A stretch of 64,000 bases of DNA from an uncultured Planctomycetaceae bacterium (GCA_943787265.1 CALSLT010000026.1:1-64000), one strand, 5' to 3'. Shown: positions 36,645 to 47,986, counted from the stretch's first letter. Program-made: numbers and translations. Notes: a model not told the origin generated them from the sequence alone.

Positions 36645-37931
36645 ATGAGGCGTTTCAGTGCAGCTGTGCTTTTGACGTTGAGCGTGCTGATGATCACTCC
36701 GTTGAAATCGGAAGAAATCGTTCGGCGAAACCCGTTGAACCCGATCAAGTTTGAAAAGACAGACTGGCCGTGGTGGCGGGGAGCTGAACGAAACGGGCAC
36801 GCCGCCGCGGATCAGACGCCGCCGCTTTCGTGGGACGAAGAAAAGAACGTCGTCTGGAAAACTCCTGTTCCAGGACGTGGGCACGGGTCGCCGATCGTTG
36901 TTGGCAACCGAGTCTTCCTGGCAACCGCCGCTGTCGACACTCACGTTCAGTCGGTCATTTGCTACGGCCGAAGCAATGGCAAGCAAATCTGGAAGACAGA
37001 CCTGCACACCAGCGTCCCTCCGAAAAAGATGAACAAGAAGGCGACGATGGCTTCATCGAGTCCGGCTTGCGATGGCGAGCGAGTCTTCATCAACTTTCTG
37101 CACGACGGAGCCGTCTACACGACAGCTCTGAGTCTCGACGGAAATCAAATCTGGCAGACGAAGATCACCGACTATCAGATTCATCAGGGTTATGGTTCTT
37201 CGCCCGCTCTTTACGACAAGCTGGTGATCGTTTCTGCGGACAACAAACTCGGTGGAAAAGTCGCCGCGCTGGATCGACAGAATGGGAAGATCGTGTGGGA
37301 GCACAGTCGGCCGAAGGATCCCAATTATCCGTCGCCGATCATTCTGCATGCGGCCGGTCGTGATCAGGTCTTTATGACCGGCGTGAATCTGATTTCGAGT
37401 TTCGATCCGAAGACCGGTGAAAAGCTGTGGGAGCATCCCGGAGCAACAACCGAATGTGTGACCTCGACCGTCACTGACGGAAATCTGGTCTTCACCAGCG
37501 GCGGCTATCCGAAAGATCACATCGCTGCGTTCAAAGCTGACGGCTCGCAAGAAGAACCCGTCTGGGAAAACAAAACCCGCGCGTATGTCCCATCAATGCT
37601 GATCAGCAAGGGACACCTCTACGCCGTACTCGATGCCGGCATCGCGATGTGCTGGAAAGTCGACACCGGCGAAGAACTCTGGAAAAAACGTCTGGGTGGG
37701 AAGTTCACATCGTCGCCGGTTCTGGTAGGCGAGAATATCTTCGTCACCGACGAATCCGGCAAGACTCACATCTTCAAAGCTTCACCGGACGGATTCGAAT
37801 CAATCGGCGAAAACGAACTCGGAGACGAAGTTTTCGCGACGCCAGTCATCTGCGGAAACCGCATCTACACACGAGTCGCCCACCGAAACCGCGACAACCG
37901 ACAGGAAATGCTCTACTGCCTCGGCAAATAG
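36645..37931 (+). CDS. Secreted PQQ-like beta-propeller protein
   Basis: The 428-residue protein (ATG 36645, MRRFSAAVLLTLSVLMITPL) has a signal peptide and then PQQ-type blades: WPWWRGAERNGHA, GKVAALDRQNGKIVWEHSR, ISSFDPKTGEKLWEH, CWKVDTGEELWKK. This is the family called outer membrane protein assembly factor BamB-like or PQQ-binding-like. PQQ is not necessarily bound and no redox partner is near. An upstream extension (36573) is open but lacks coding sense. It is intact. Confidence 0.85.
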   Translation: MRRFSAAVLLTLSVLMITPLKSEEIVRRNPLNPIKFEKTDWPWWRGAERNGHAAADQTPPLSWDEEKNVVWKTPVPGRGHGSPIVVGNRVFLATAAVDTHVQSVICYGRSNGKQIWKTDLHTSVPPKKMNKKATMASSSPACDGERVFINFLHDGAVYTTALSLDGNQIWQTKITDYQIHQGYGSSPALYDKLVIVSADNKLGGKVAALDRQNGKIVWEHSRPKDPNYPSPIILHAAGRDQVFMTGVNLISSFDPKTGEKLWEHPGATTECVTSTVTDGNLVFTSGGYPKDHIAAFKADGSQEEPVWENKTRAYVPSMLISKGHLYAVLDAGIAMCWKVDTGEELWKKRLGGKFTSSPVLVGENIFVTDESGKTHIFKASPDGFESIGENELGDEVFATPVICGNRIYTRVAHRNRDNRQEMLYCLGK

Positions 37932-38120
37932 AGCAGGAACGAGCGAAGCGCGGTCCCGTACTTGACACCGCGCATCGGGTCTAACAAGCTCTCGGCACCT
38001 CGCGATCGTGAGGTGTTCTGTCCTGAGCTTCAGCGTTGCAGGCTCACAGCCTCGGGCAGGATTCTCACTTGCTTAGACACACGTTGAGTCTGCTGCAGAC
38101 ACCACAGAAAGATTCTTATT

Positions 38121-38402
38121 ATGGCCAGAGCATCCGCTCGACACATTCTCGTCCCTGACGAAGAGACCTGCCTGAAACTCAAAGCCGACATCGAAGGCGG
38201 CACCGACTTTGGCGACGTGGCGAAAGAACACTCGCAGTGCCCATCGGGTCAAAAGGGTGGCGACCTCGGAGAATTCGGACAGGGCCAGATGGTTCCTGAA
38301 TTCGACAAAGTCGTCTTCAACGACGAAGTGAACGTCGTCCACGGCCCGGTTCAGACGCAGTTCGGCTACCACCTGCTGGAAATCACCAGCCGAACGGAAT
38401 AG
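38121..38402 (+). CDS. Parvulin-type peptidyl-prolyl isomerase
   Basis: The 93-residue protein (MARASARHILVPDEETCLKL) is a single free-standing PpiC domain without signal peptide. It shows RHILVPDEETC, FGDVAKEHSQCPSGQKGGDLG, F.QG.MVPEFDKVVF and QTQFGYHLLEI, which are all classic parvulin elements. It would speed proline isomerisation in the cytoplasm. The gene has its own promoter region in the 189-bp gap and ends before a strong terminator. Confidence 0.93.
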   Translation: MARASARHILVPDEETCLKLKADIEGGTDFGDVAKEHSQCPSGQKGGDLGEFGQGQMVPEFDKVVFNDEVNVVHGPVQTQFGYHLLEITSRTE

Positions 38403-38436
38403 TCCAAGTCAGCGACGGAACCGAAGCATCAATAAA

Positions 38437-38472
38437 GAAGCCCCGACGACCATCTGGTCGCCGGGGCTTCTT
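38437..38472. terminator. Terminator between the parvulin gene and ilvD
   Basis: The arms GAAGCCCCGACGACCA and TGGTCGCCGGGGCTTC pair with one mismatch around a 2-base loop. T-rich ends lie on both sides, so it may serve the two convergent genes. Confidence 0.9.
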
Positions 38473-38505
38473 GCATCTATTCAAGTTATAAATCGTAGAG
38501 TTCGC

Positions 38506-38560
38506 GGAGAACTTCCGCAGAGGATTGGAGAGCCGATTGAATCTCCTCGTCCTCTGCGTT
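38506..38560. repeat. Weak long hairpin, cgcagagg type
   Basis: The segment cgcagaggattggaga pairs with tctcctcgtcctctgcg, and a further ctctccgtcctctgcg follows. It lies just downstream of ilvD in the same style as the hairpin at 46247. It is more decayed than the others. Confidence 0.45.
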
Positions 38561-38596
38561 TTTCACCTCTCCGTCCTCTGCGATTTGTTCTTTACC

Positions 38597-40279
<1,683 letters not shown>

Positions 40280-40342
40280 TTCAATTCCTGTGGAGCGGCA
40301 CAGCCGCGATCTTTGTTGACAGACTCCGCGAGCGGCGGAGTA

Positions 40343-41623
40343 TTACTTTCGGATGTCGTAAGCGGTGAGTTTTTCCATGTCTCGCAGGTAGAGTCGTCCG
40401 TTCGCGACGACGGGATGGGCCCACGTTGGGAAGTCGCCTTTCTCCACGGCGAACATACCTTTCTCGACGTATGCCTTTGGATTGGCCTCAACCAGCGCCA
40501 CTTTATTCTTTTCACCGTAAAGATAAATGTGCCCGTCAGCGTAAGTGACCGCACCTTTTCCAGCGCTACGTTCCTGCCAGACAATCTCGCCAGTTTCGAA
40601 GTTCATGCAAATCAGTGTCTTGCTCCCGGTCCCGTAGACGAAACCGTCGACAAGCACCAGGCCGCCATGATGATTCTGAATCTTGTTTTCGAAGTATGCC
40701 GGCTCGGCGACAAAACCATCACCGGACTTGGTCAGGCGAGCGAGTCCGCCACCGGTTCCGTAAGCCGATGCCGAAAACACAGCGTTGTTGTGAACCAACG
40801 GCGTTGAGACATTCGCCGTGCGGTTGGCTGACTTGTCGTAAGACCAGAGCAGGTCGCCGGTTTCAGCGTCCAGACCGACGACGCGCGGTGACGCTCCAGG
40901 TTCTCGTTTGCTGCCCGTCCCGCCGGTGAAGGTGACGACCTGCCGGACACCATGCGACTCGACAACAACCGCCGTGCAGTAGTGAGCCTTGTCGCCGACG
41001 TCAGAACTTCTCCAGACGACATCGCCAGTCAGTTTGTTGAGAGCGACGACCGCTCCTTCTTTTCCGCCCGGCGTGACGATGACGTTGTTTCCGTCGATCG
41101 TCGGGCTTTCGCTGAAGCCCCAACCTGGGACGCTCCCACCAAAGTCTTCCGTCAGATGCTTTGTCCAGACAACTTCTCCGCTGTCGGCTTTCAGGCAAGT
41201 GACGTCTCCACCACCGCCTTCAGCATAAACAAGGCCGTTATCAACGGTCAGAGTTCCGCGACCGCCATCGCCTTTTCCGTGTTTGTAGAGTTTCGATTCG
41301 CGAGGAGGATGCACCGACCAGATCAGCGATCCATCCGATTCTTTCAGGCAGAGAATGCGACCTTCGCCGTCCACGTTACCCTGAGTGAAGATCCGACCGT
41401 CGGCGATCGCCAGCGATGAGTAACCGTCGCCGAGCGTGTCGACCTGCCAGACCGTTTTCGGACCGCCTTCAGGCCATTCGGTCAGCAGACCTTTCTCCTG
41501 AGAAATCCCATCGCTGTTGGCTCCTCGCCACTGAGGCCAGTCGCCAGGTTTCGCAGCAAACAAAGTCGTAGACGCGGAAAGCACCACAACGGCAAGTGTG
41601 GATCGAAGGAACGAGGGATTCAT
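40343..41623 (-). CDS. Secreted PQQ-like beta-propeller protein
   Basis: The 426-residue protein (ATG 41623, MNPSFLRSTLAVVVLSASTT) has a signal peptide and blades such as WPQWRGANSDGIS, VVALNKLTGDVVWRSS, VVGLDAETGDLLWSYD and ICMNFETGEIVWQE. An upstream extension of the frame (to 41815) lacks a ribosome binding site and is rejected. It is the second PQQ-like propeller of about 430 residues here (compare 36645); both are planctomycete-type. It may be co-transcribed with ilvD. Confidence 0.85.
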   Translation of the reverse strand: MNPSFLRSTLAVVVLSASTTLFAAKPGDWPQWRGANSDGISQEKGLLTEWPEGGPKTVWQVDTLGDGYSSLAIADGRIFTQGNVDGEGRILCLKESDGSLIWSVHPPRESKLYKHGKGDGGRGTLTVDNGLVYAEGGGGDVTCLKADSGEVVWTKHLTEDFGGSVPGWGFSESPTIDGNNVIVTPGGKEGAVVALNKLTGDVVWRSSDVGDKAHYCTAVVVESHGVRQVVTFTGGTGSKREPGASPRVVGLDAETGDLLWSYDKSANRTANVSTPLVHNNAVFSASAYGTGGGLARLTKSGDGFVAEPAYFENKIQNHHGGLVLVDGFVYGTGSKTLICMNFETGEIVWQERSAGKGAVTYADGHIYLYGEKNKVALVEANPKAYVEKGMFAVEKGDFPTWAHPVVANGRLYLRDMEKLTAYDIRK

Positions 41624-41887
41624 AGCGGACCTTGGAGGCAGGAAAGTGGGGGTGGGATCGCCGCGGCCTTCGTGCCAGGCGGCTTCGTGATGGTTGAACA
41701 GCCAGCGTCGGCTGATTTGTGTCGAGCGAGTATTCTCACGAGAAACGCCCGCGCGTCGCAACCGACCGGAAATCCGGGCCCGTCTCGCCCAGATTGTGAC
41801 TGCCTGAACCCTCACTTATAGTCCCGCGTCTTCACCGGCGATCAATCGACGGCCACCCTTTAACCTGATTTCTGATACGGCTTTACC

Positions 41888-43444
41888 ATGACAGTCCGCA
41901 CGCGTTTCGCTCCCAGCCCCACTGGATACATGCACATCGGCGGGATGCGAACCGCTCTGTTCAACTGGCTTTACGCGAAGAAGCACGGCGGGAAGTTCAT
42001 CCTCAGAATCGACGATACCGACCAGCAGCGAAACGTCGACGACGCCCTCGCTCCGATCCTGCAGGCCTTCCGGTGGCTGAATCTCGACTGGGACGAAGGC
42101 CCGGAAGTCGGCGGTGACTACGGACCGTATTTCCAGTCGCAACGAAGCGACCTCTACACCGCTGCCGCCGATCGTCTACTGGCCGAAGGCAAAGCGTACC
42201 GCTGCTTCGACACGAGCGAAGAAGTTCAGGCCGACAAAGAAGCCGCTCGAGAAAACGGCACACCACCCGCTGGCATGAGACGATCGCTCGAACTCAGCGA
42301 CGCCGAGATCCAGCAGAAGCTCGACAACGGCGATCCCTGGGTCATGCGTTTCAAAGTGCCGCAGGATCGGAAGATCGAGATCCACGACGAAATCCGCGGA
42401 CACGTCGAGTGGGATGCCGCGCTGATGTTCGACCCAAACATCATGCGTTCCAACGGGTCCCCGCTTTACAACTTCGCAACAGTCGTCGACGACGCCCAAC
42501 TCAAGATTACGCACGTCATCCGCGCGGAAGAACATCTTTCCAACACGGCAATCCAGGTTCTGCTTTACGAGGCTCTCGGCGAAACCGTTCCGACGTTTGC
42601 GCACATTCCGTTCGTCATGGCTCCCGGCACGAAAAAGAAAATCTCAAAACGCGACGTCGAGAAATACCGCAAGAGCCCGGCCTTCAAAATCCTGTTTGAT
42701 CTGTCGAATCAGGTGCTCCCGCAGATCGGCCTCGACGAAGGCGCTCTGAACCCGGTAATGGTCGAATTCTACGAGCAGACGGGATTTCTGCCGGCCGGCT
42801 TGCTGAACTCGCTCGGCCGAACAGGCTGGTCATTCGACGAAACGACCGAGTTCATGTCACTCGACTTTCTCATCGAGAATTTTTCACTCGGCCGAGTGGT
42901 CAAAGCATCCGCCGCGTTCGACCCCGAAAAACTAATGAGCTATCAGGCTCACTGGATGAACGAACTTTCGTCCGACGATCGCACCGAACGCTGCACGCCG
43001 TTTCTGCAGAAGGCCGGCCTGCTACCTGCTGATCCGTCCGAAGATGATCTCGCCAAAGTCAGCAAAGTCGTCGAGTCACTCGGCGACAGAATCAAGGTCG
43101 CCAGCGACATCCTGACCTACGGCTACTTCTTCAAAGACAACATCGAGTACGACGCCAAGGCGTTCAAGAAACGAGTCAAAAAAGGCAACGTCCCCGAGCT
43201 ACTCGGTGAATTCCGCCCGGTACTCGCCGAACTATCAGAGTGGACTCTGGAATCAATCGAAGCCGCACTTCAACAATTCGCCGAGTCCAAAGAAATCGGA
43301 ACCGGCCTGCTGATCAACGCTCTGCGAATTGCATCAACCGGTTCCCCCGCCGGCCCCGGCGTCTACGACTGCCTGGTCATCGTCGGTCAGGAAACAGTCC
43401 TGACCCGCATCGACGCGGCCATCGAAAAAGCCACCGCTGGATAA
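41888..43444 (+). CDS. gltX: Glutamyl-tRNA synthetase
   Basis: The 518-residue enzyme charges tRNA-Glu. The HIGH-type motif is in [20 protein letters not shown], and the KMSKS-type loop is KKISKRD. The zinc-binding Cys set of some family members is not evident. The product is a class I synthetase with an all-helical anticodon-binding end (about residue 350 on). Start ATG 41888 is well supported by homology. It may be a discriminating or non-discriminating form; this cannot be told here, and I saw no gatCAB genes. Confidence 0.96.
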   Translation: MTVRTRFAPSPTGYMHIGGMRTALFNWLYAKKHGGKFILRIDDTDQQRNVDDALAPILQAFRWLNLDWDEGPEVGGDYGPYFQSQRSDLYTAAADRLLAEGKAYRCFDTSEEVQADKEAARENGTPPAGMRRSLELSDAEIQQKLDNGDPWVMRFKVPQDRKIEIHDEIRGHVEWDAALMFDPNIMRSNGSPLYNFATVVDDAQLKITHVIRAEEHLSNTAIQVLLYEALGETVPTFAHIPFVMAPGTKKKISKRDVEKYRKSPAFKILFDLSNQVLPQIGLDEGALNPVMVEFYEQTGFLPAGLLNSLGRTGWSFDETTEFMSLDFLIENFSLGRVVKASAAFDPEKLMSYQAHWMNELSSDDRTERCTPFLQKAGLLPADPSEDDLAKVSKVVESLGDRIKVASDILTYGYFFKDNIEYDAKAFKKRVKKGNVPELLGEFRPVLAELSEWTLESIEAALQQFAESKEIGTGLLINALRIASTGSPAGPGVYDCLVIVGQETVLTRIDAAIEKATAG

Positions 43445-43519
43445 GGCTTGATCTTCGCTAAATCGACTGGCTCTGACTGTTCCGTCGAGCGCAGACTCGT
43501 AACACAATTTCACGGACCG

Positions 43520-43993
43520 TCAGTCGGCAACGCCAGGCTGAGACGCGTCCTGATCAACTTCCCGCAGGTAAGCCAGCAGACGGTCGCGTTCGTTGGTCAG
43601 GTGGCGAACTCGTAGCAGAGATTTGACTCGCGTGGTCAGTTCGAGGCGGTTTACCGGCTTCGTCAGGAAGTCATCGCAGCCAGCATTGACGGCCTTTTCG
43701 ATGTCGCCCATTTCGTTCAAAGCGGTGACCATCAGAATCGGAATACTCACCGTCGCGTCGTCCTTCTTGAGCTGCTCGCACACTTCGTAGCCGCTCATGC
43801 GAGGCATCATGATGTCCAGCAGGATGATGTCCGGCTGAAATTCGGCCACCTTGTCGATCGTCTCCTGACCGTCAAAAGCCATAGCGATATCGTAATCCTC
43901 GCCCGCCAGGTAGGCTTCGAGGAGTTCGCAGTTCTGCTCGTTATCGTCGGCAATGAGGATTTTCGACGGCTGAGAATTATCAGAATCAGGCAT
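43520..43993 (-). CDS. Response regulator receiver-domain protein
   Basis: The 157-residue protein is a single receiver domain plus a short helical C-terminus. The acidic pocket is ILIADDNEQN, the phospho-acceptor Asp lies in DIILLDIMMPRMSG, the Thr is in MVTALNE and the Lys in DDFLTKPVNRLEL. The C-terminal coil (RHLTNERDRLLAYLREVD) could pair with another subunit. No histidine kinase is next to it, so its partner is unknown. A promoter for it lies in the 224-bp gap before the small gene at 44218. Confidence 0.9.
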   Translation of the reverse strand: MPDSDNSQPSKILIADDNEQNCELLEAYLAGEDYDIAMAFDGQETIDKVAEFQPDIILLDIMMPRMSGYEVCEQLKKDDATVSIPILMVTALNEMGDIEKAVNAGCDDFLTKPVNRLELTTRVKSLLRVRHLTNERDRLLAYLREVDQDASQPGVAD

Positions 43994-44217
43994 CCGAATG
44001 GCACTCTGAGAATTTAAGGCTTCATGAATTTCGACGAGTCAACAATCGACCTCGCCAGCTCGCAACGCGACGGAGTATATCGAACACGATTCTCGACAGG
44101 GAACAGCGGAGCGACCGATTTATCAAACACCAGTCATACTCGTGCTAAACTGCCGCCTGCAACCATTCTCGTAATTCAGAGTCGCTGACCTGGAGTCATC
44201 GCAGAGGTTCGCCCAAC

Positions 44218-44361
44218 ATGCCCGGAAAACAGCACCGAACAACCCGCAAGCCTGCCACGAAATTCGGGCATCTGAAAAAGAAAATCGGTCAGCAGAAGAC
44301 CGGCCAGAACTTCGCGCCGCTCAAGCCAAAGACCGGAAAGCCGGACGGTGGCAAACGGTAG
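44218..44361 (+). CDS. Small very basic protein, 47 residues
   Basis: The frame reads MPGKQHRTTRKPATKFGHLK and ends KPKTGKPDGGKR, with a stop at 44359-44361. Lys, Arg, Gly and Gln dominate, which suggests RNA or DNA binding. The ATG is preceded by cagaggttcgcccaac (a weak ribosome binding site, GAGG). It lies between divergent and convergent neighbours (the response regulator and truD) and stops 3 bases before the truD stop. The balanced codon pattern makes chance unlikely, but I cannot name a family. Confidence 0.55.
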   Translation: MPGKQHRTTRKPATKFGHLKKKIGQQKTGQNFAPLKPKTGKPDGGKR

Positions 44362-44364
44362 CGG

Positions 44365-45555
44365 CTATTCAGCGTACGTCGTCAGTCGTTTGACCAGAAT
44401 CGTCGCGTAGCTGCCGCGGGGCAGATCGAAGGCCAGCATTACTTTCTTTCGATTTGGGTAGAGGTCGTCGTCAGCAGATTCGAATTCGAGTTCCGGGACA
44501 GCGATGATTGTTTTGCGGCTCGATTTTGAAAAGAAACTGTCGCGTGGGTATTTGACTCGGAGTTGCCGTTTTTCGAGGCCTTCTTCGGCGACGACGGAGT
44601 TAAGTAAGTCCAACGTGGGCCCTTCCTCGAGCTTTCCTCGAGCGGATGGGAGCGGGAGTTCGTCTTCGATCGGGGTGACGGCCGAGTTACTCCACGGCGA
44701 TAAGAAGGACGTCACGAAGCAAGCCGGCCCACTTTTCAATTCGAATGGGATGACAGATTCCGGAGCCGTATTCTCTGTCAAGCGGCGAGTCAGCATGCGA
44801 TTCCAGAGGGCGCTCTGAAAGGCGGACAGGTAGAGGCCTCGCAGGTCGATGTTGAGATTGCAGAACGCACCTCGAAAATCGATCAGCTTGCCAGCCGCTT
44901 CTTTATCCGCAAGAAACGTCACGATGCTTCGCCGGTGCGAGCGACTGAGAGCCTGCTTGCACTCGACCCATCGACCCCAGTGGTCTCGCAGAATGGCTTT
45001 TTGTTTTTTGTCGTCCGAGCGGTCCTCTCGATGAGGGTCGGCCAGCGCCAGCCACAGAGTGCGTTCCCAGTCCCCCAGGCACCACGGCTTCGCAATCCAT
45101 TCTCCCGAGGAACCCAGCGAACCAAATCTCTGATCATCAAAGTAGTTTGGCAGCCCGTCACGACGCACGTCTTCTGCGGCAGTTTCCGCTCGCTCGACCT
45201 CTTCTACGGTCATGTCTCGCAGCGTGATCGTAAATCGATTCCCATCGATATCCGCCGGCACAAACGCTCGTTTGACCTGCCCAAGGTACTCAAGCTCGAA
45301 AGATCTTTGAGCCAACGGTTTCTTCGGACCGTGATGGACGGTGACAAACTGTGTCGTCAGTGCGTGTTTGTCTTTGAGACCGCCGTAGCTGATGCGTCGC
45401 CGTGGAATTTTCCAGCGATCAACCACCGAATTGATCACCTCAGGAGTTCCGATCGACTGTTTCGTCAGTTGGTACAGCGCAAACGGGCCGGTCGTCGGAG
45501 TCACCTGCGACAGTTCGTCGACCTGAAAGTCTTCGGGGATCCGTTTCAACTTCAC
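44365..45555 (-). CDS. truD: tRNA pseudouridine synthase D
   Basis: The 396-residue enzyme makes pseudouridine 13 in tRNA-Glu. It starts at GTG (45555; MKLKRIPEDFQVDELS). The catalytic motif ISYGGLKDKHALTTQ has the Asp, and the segment GLPNYFDDQRFG has the TruD signature with D in place of the usual G. The length is typical. It follows tag by 31 bp on the same strand, so they are likely co-transcribed. Confidence 0.93.
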   Translation of the reverse strand: MKLKRIPEDFQVDELSQVTPTTGPFALYQLTKQSIGTPEVINSVVDRWKIPRRRISYGGLKDKHALTTQFVTVHHGPKKPLAQRSFELEYLGQVKRAFVPADIDGNRFTITLRDMTVEEVERAETAAEDVRRDGLPNYFDDQRFGSLGSSGEWIAKPWCLGDWERTLWLALADPHREDRSDDKKQKAILRDHWGRWVECKQALSRSHRRSIVTFLADKEAAGKLIDFRGAFCNLNIDLRGLYLSAFQSALWNRMLTRRLTENTAPESVIPFELKSGPACFVTSFLSPWSNSAVTPIEDELPLPSARGKLEEGPTLDLLNSVVAEEGLEKRQLRVKYPRDSFFSKSSRKTIIAVPELEFESADDDLYPNRKKVMLAFDLPRGSYATILVKRLTTYAE

Positions 45556-45586
45556 GCGGGATACTCATTTCGCCTTGCGGCATTGC

Positions 45587-46204
45587 TCAACAGGGACGTT
45601 TGAATTTGTGGCGAGCGGTCTCGATCGTCTCGAAACTTGCACAGCCTGGCAGATGATCGTTGACGATTCCCAACGACTGCATAAAAGCATAAGCCGTGGT
45701 TGGGCCGACAAACGACCATCCTCGCTTCTTTAACTCTTTGCTCATCAATGTCGACTCGGCCGTGATCGACACTTTGGCGTCGAAAGTCGGATGAGCATCG
45801 GGCTCGAACTGCCAGAAGAACGCGGCCAGCGATCCGAACTCGTCAGCCAGTTCAATGGCCCGCTTTGCATTATTGATCGTCGATTCGATCTTTCCTCGAT
45901 GCCGCACGATGCCCGCGTCTTTGAGCAGTCGCTCAACGCTGGAGTTACGAAACCGGGCGACCGTTTCGACGTCGAACTCTATGAATGCTTTCCGAAAGTT
46001 GTCTCGCTTCCGCAGGATCGTGAGCCAGCTTAAGCCCGACTGAAATCCTTCCAGACAGATTTTCTCGAACAGTCGCTGATCGTTGGCAGTCGGAACGCCC
46101 CATTCGTCATCGTGATAGGCGATGTAATCGGCATGCTCACCGCACCACCAGCAGCGCGGTACGCCGTCTTCGCCGGTCAGTAATCGTGGTGTGTAGTCCG
46201 TCAT
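45587..46204 (-). CDS. tag: DNA-3-methyladenine glycosylase I
   Basis: The 205-residue enzyme excises 3-methyladenine from alkylated DNA. CWWCGEHADYIAYHDDEWG, with the zinc-binding Cys and the catalytic Glu, and the segment LEGFQSGLSWLTILRKR are diagnostic. Further zinc ligands are near HLPGCASF. The length is normal. It is upstream of truD by 31 bp on the same strand. A long hairpin separates it from the glycosyltransferase gene downstream in coordinates. Confidence 0.95.
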   Translation of the reverse strand: MTDYTPRLLTGEDGVPRCWWCGEHADYIAYHDDEWGVPTANDQRLFEKICLEGFQSGLSWLTILRKRDNFRKAFIEFDVETVARFRNSSVERLLKDAGIVRHRGKIESTINNAKRAIELADEFGSLAAFFWQFEPDAHPTFDAKVSITAESTLMSKELKKRGWSFVGPTTAYAFMQSLGIVNDHLPGCASFETIETARHKFKRPC

Positions 46205-46246
46205 TGAAAATTATTCTGACGCATACCGTAACGAATAAGAAAAATG

Positions 46247-46323
46247 AACCACGTGCAGAGGCGCGGAGACGCAGAGGAAAACTCTCACGAAACCTCTGCG
46301 TCTCCGCGCCTCTGCGCGTGGTT
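46247..46323. repeat. Long hairpin repeat that contains the end of a glycosyltransferase gene
   Basis: The left arm (46247-46277, starting aaccacgtgcagaggcgcgg) and the right arm (46293-46323, ending ctctgcgcgtggtt) are 31 bases each and almost fully complementary. The loop is 15 bases. The stop codon of the neighbouring glycosyltransferase (46285) lies in the loop, so the right arm encodes its last residues. Related hairpins lie at 23273, 31681 and 38506. Confidence 0.88.
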
Positions 46324-47433
46324 GGTCACTGAAAGTTTCCCATTAAGACTGCGGTAAAGGTCAATGTGTGCAGCGATGGCTTTTTCGAATGAGTGTTCTT
46401 CGACGATGTGCTCCCTCGCGGCCTTACCAAGCGAGTCTCCGAAAGACTCGTCCTGGATCAGACGATTGCATGCCCGAGTAAACGCCGGACGATCTCCGAC
46501 AGGCACGACGAGGCCTGTCTTTTCGTGATCGACCAGTTCGAGGTTGGGGGCGATGTCGCTGACAACGACCGGCCGACCGTGCGTCATGGCTTCCATCAGG
46601 CTGTTGGACTGGCCTTCGAAATCGCTCGCCAGGCAGAACATGTCCATGTGCGGGAGAATGTTCGCGACGTCGGATCGGTGGCCAGCAAAGCGGATCACAT
46701 CTGACAGTCGAAGGTTCCTGGAAAAATCTTCCAGCTCTTTCCGCTGCGGACCCTCGCCGACGATCATCAACCGCGACGATGGCTGGAGACTTTGCAGCAG
46801 TTCCATCGCCCAGATCAGATCCGACACTCGCTTCTGCGGAGCAAGGCGGCCGACGCAGCCGATGATTTTCGAATCGACCGGGAAGTCAAACTCGTCGCAG
46901 ATGGACTGCCGAGTTCTCGTCGAGTCTGCCGCGGGTTCGATCCCGTTTGGGATCACCATCAATCGATCGCGAGGAAAACCAAGGTCGGCGTAAAAGTCGG
47001 AGACGGCCTGAGAGTTGCCGACTAATCGGTCCGTCCTAGGCGCAAGTTTGCGGTCAAACCACAGTTGCCACTTCGCTTTCCACGAGTCGACACAGCGTTC
47101 GGAAACAACGACCTTCGGAACTGGATTCGCTCCGACAGCCATCCGGCCGTAAGCATTCGCGGCAAACAGCCAGGTATGCAGAACATCTGGCTGCTTCTCG
47201 GCAATCAGTTTTCGCAGACGGCGAAGAGCGAAAGGATCAAACTTCCAGCGTTTGCCGATGATCGTCAGCGGGATTCCGGCTGACTTCAGTTGTTCTTCGT
47301 ACGGGCCGCCACGAGTCAGAGCGACGACTTCGACGTCAAACTCGTCGCGCGGCAAGCCAGTCGCGAGATGCGTGAGCTGCTTTTCGGCACCCGAACGGTC
47401 CAGAGTCGGAATGAGCAGAAGGACTTTGATCAC
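46285..47433 (-). CDS. Glycosyltransferase family 4 protein
   Basis: The 382-residue protein (GTG start, MIKVLLLIPTLDRSGAEKQL) is a GT-B fold retaining glycosyltransferase. The first domain has the Gly-rich LDRSGAEKQLTHLA. The second has CVGRLAPQKRVSDLIWAMEL, IVGEGPQRKELEDF and the EX7E motif near DFEGQSNSLMEAMTHGRPVV. It likely acts in cell-surface glycan synthesis. Its last dozen residues (TNHAQRRGDAEVS) come from a hairpin repeat arm, not from family sequence. It is the last gene of a run with 47450 and larC. Confidence 0.9.
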   Translation of the reverse strand: MIKVLLLIPTLDRSGAEKQLTHLATGLPRDEFDVEVVALTRGGPYEEQLKSAGIPLTIIGKRWKFDPFALRRLRKLIAEKQPDVLHTWLFAANAYGRMAVGANPVPKVVVSERCVDSWKAKWQLWFDRKLAPRTDRLVGNSQAVSDFYADLGFPRDRLMVIPNGIEPAADSTRTRQSICDEFDFPVDSKIIGCVGRLAPQKRVSDLIWAMELLQSLQPSSRLMIVGEGPQRKELEDFSRNLRLSDVIRFAGHRSDVANILPHMDMFCLASDFEGQSNSLMEAMTHGRPVVVSDIAPNLELVDHEKTGLVVPVGDRPAFTRACNRLIQDESFGDSLGKAAREHIVEEHSFEKAIAAHIDLYRSLNGKLSVTNHAQRRGDAEVS

Positions 47434-47449
47434 GGCTTGGTTCTATCAA

Positions 47450-47986
47450 TCAGGCAGCTTCTGACTGCCCGTCGTCAGGCTCACCGAGAATTCGTCGGAT
47501 GTCGGCCACGGGACGCTTCGTCGCGTTGGCAATTTCCTCCGGGTTATAGCCGGACTGCCTCAGCAGACGAATGAACTGGTCCGGTTCGACCGGCGAATTG
47601 TCGAAAGATTCTGATCCGTCCTCTGCTGGAGTCTCGTCACGAAACTCGGCAAGTCGCGGCGTTGGCACATCGCGAATCTCGTCCAGCAGAGATTCCAACC
47701 GCTCGATTTCCCGGTCCGCCTGCAGAACCATTTCGTCCATCACCGCGAGCTTTGTCTGCAACTTCGCTTCGGCGACCCGAGCAATATCATGCAGCTCTAC
47801 CTCGTGCTTCGACAACTGCGCATCGGACGTTGCCGTTCGAGTCGCCAGCTCTTTGGTCGCTTTGTCGATCGGGTCGAACTTGCGACCTCGCCAGCGACGA
47901 TGAGCGTTGCGACGCATCGTGAACCCAAACGCCAGCACAAACAGGACGAGCACGAACGGGTGAATTTCGCCGATGAAAGAAGTCAT
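47450..47986 (-). CDS. Membrane-anchored coiled-coil protein of unknown function
   Basis: The 178-residue protein has one N-terminal transmembrane helix (FIGEIHPFVLVLFVLAFGFT). A positively charged stop (RRNAHRRWRGRK) and a long coiled coil (ELATRTATSDAQLSKHEVEL, then DREIERLESLLDEI) follow. A C-terminal helix pair (QSGYNPEEIANATKRPVADI) resembles a small helix-turn-helix. It sits 16 bp upstream of the glycosyltransferase gene and 57 bp downstream of larC, so the three may form one transcript. The function is unknown. Confidence 0.65.
   Translation of the reverse strand: MTSFIGEIHPFVLVLFVLAFGFTMRRNAHRRWRGRKFDPIDKATKELATRTATSDAQLSKHEVELHDIARVAEAKLQTKLAVMDEMVLQADREIERLESLLDEIRDVPTPRLAEFRDETPAEDGSESFDNSPVEPDQFIRLLRQSGYNPEEIANATKRPVADIRRILGEPDDGQSEAA

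Noticed and set aside
46930-46950. tRNA-like T-loop text (ggttcgatccc)
   Set aside because: It lies inside the glycosyltransferase frame, and no acceptor or anticodon stem can be drawn around it.
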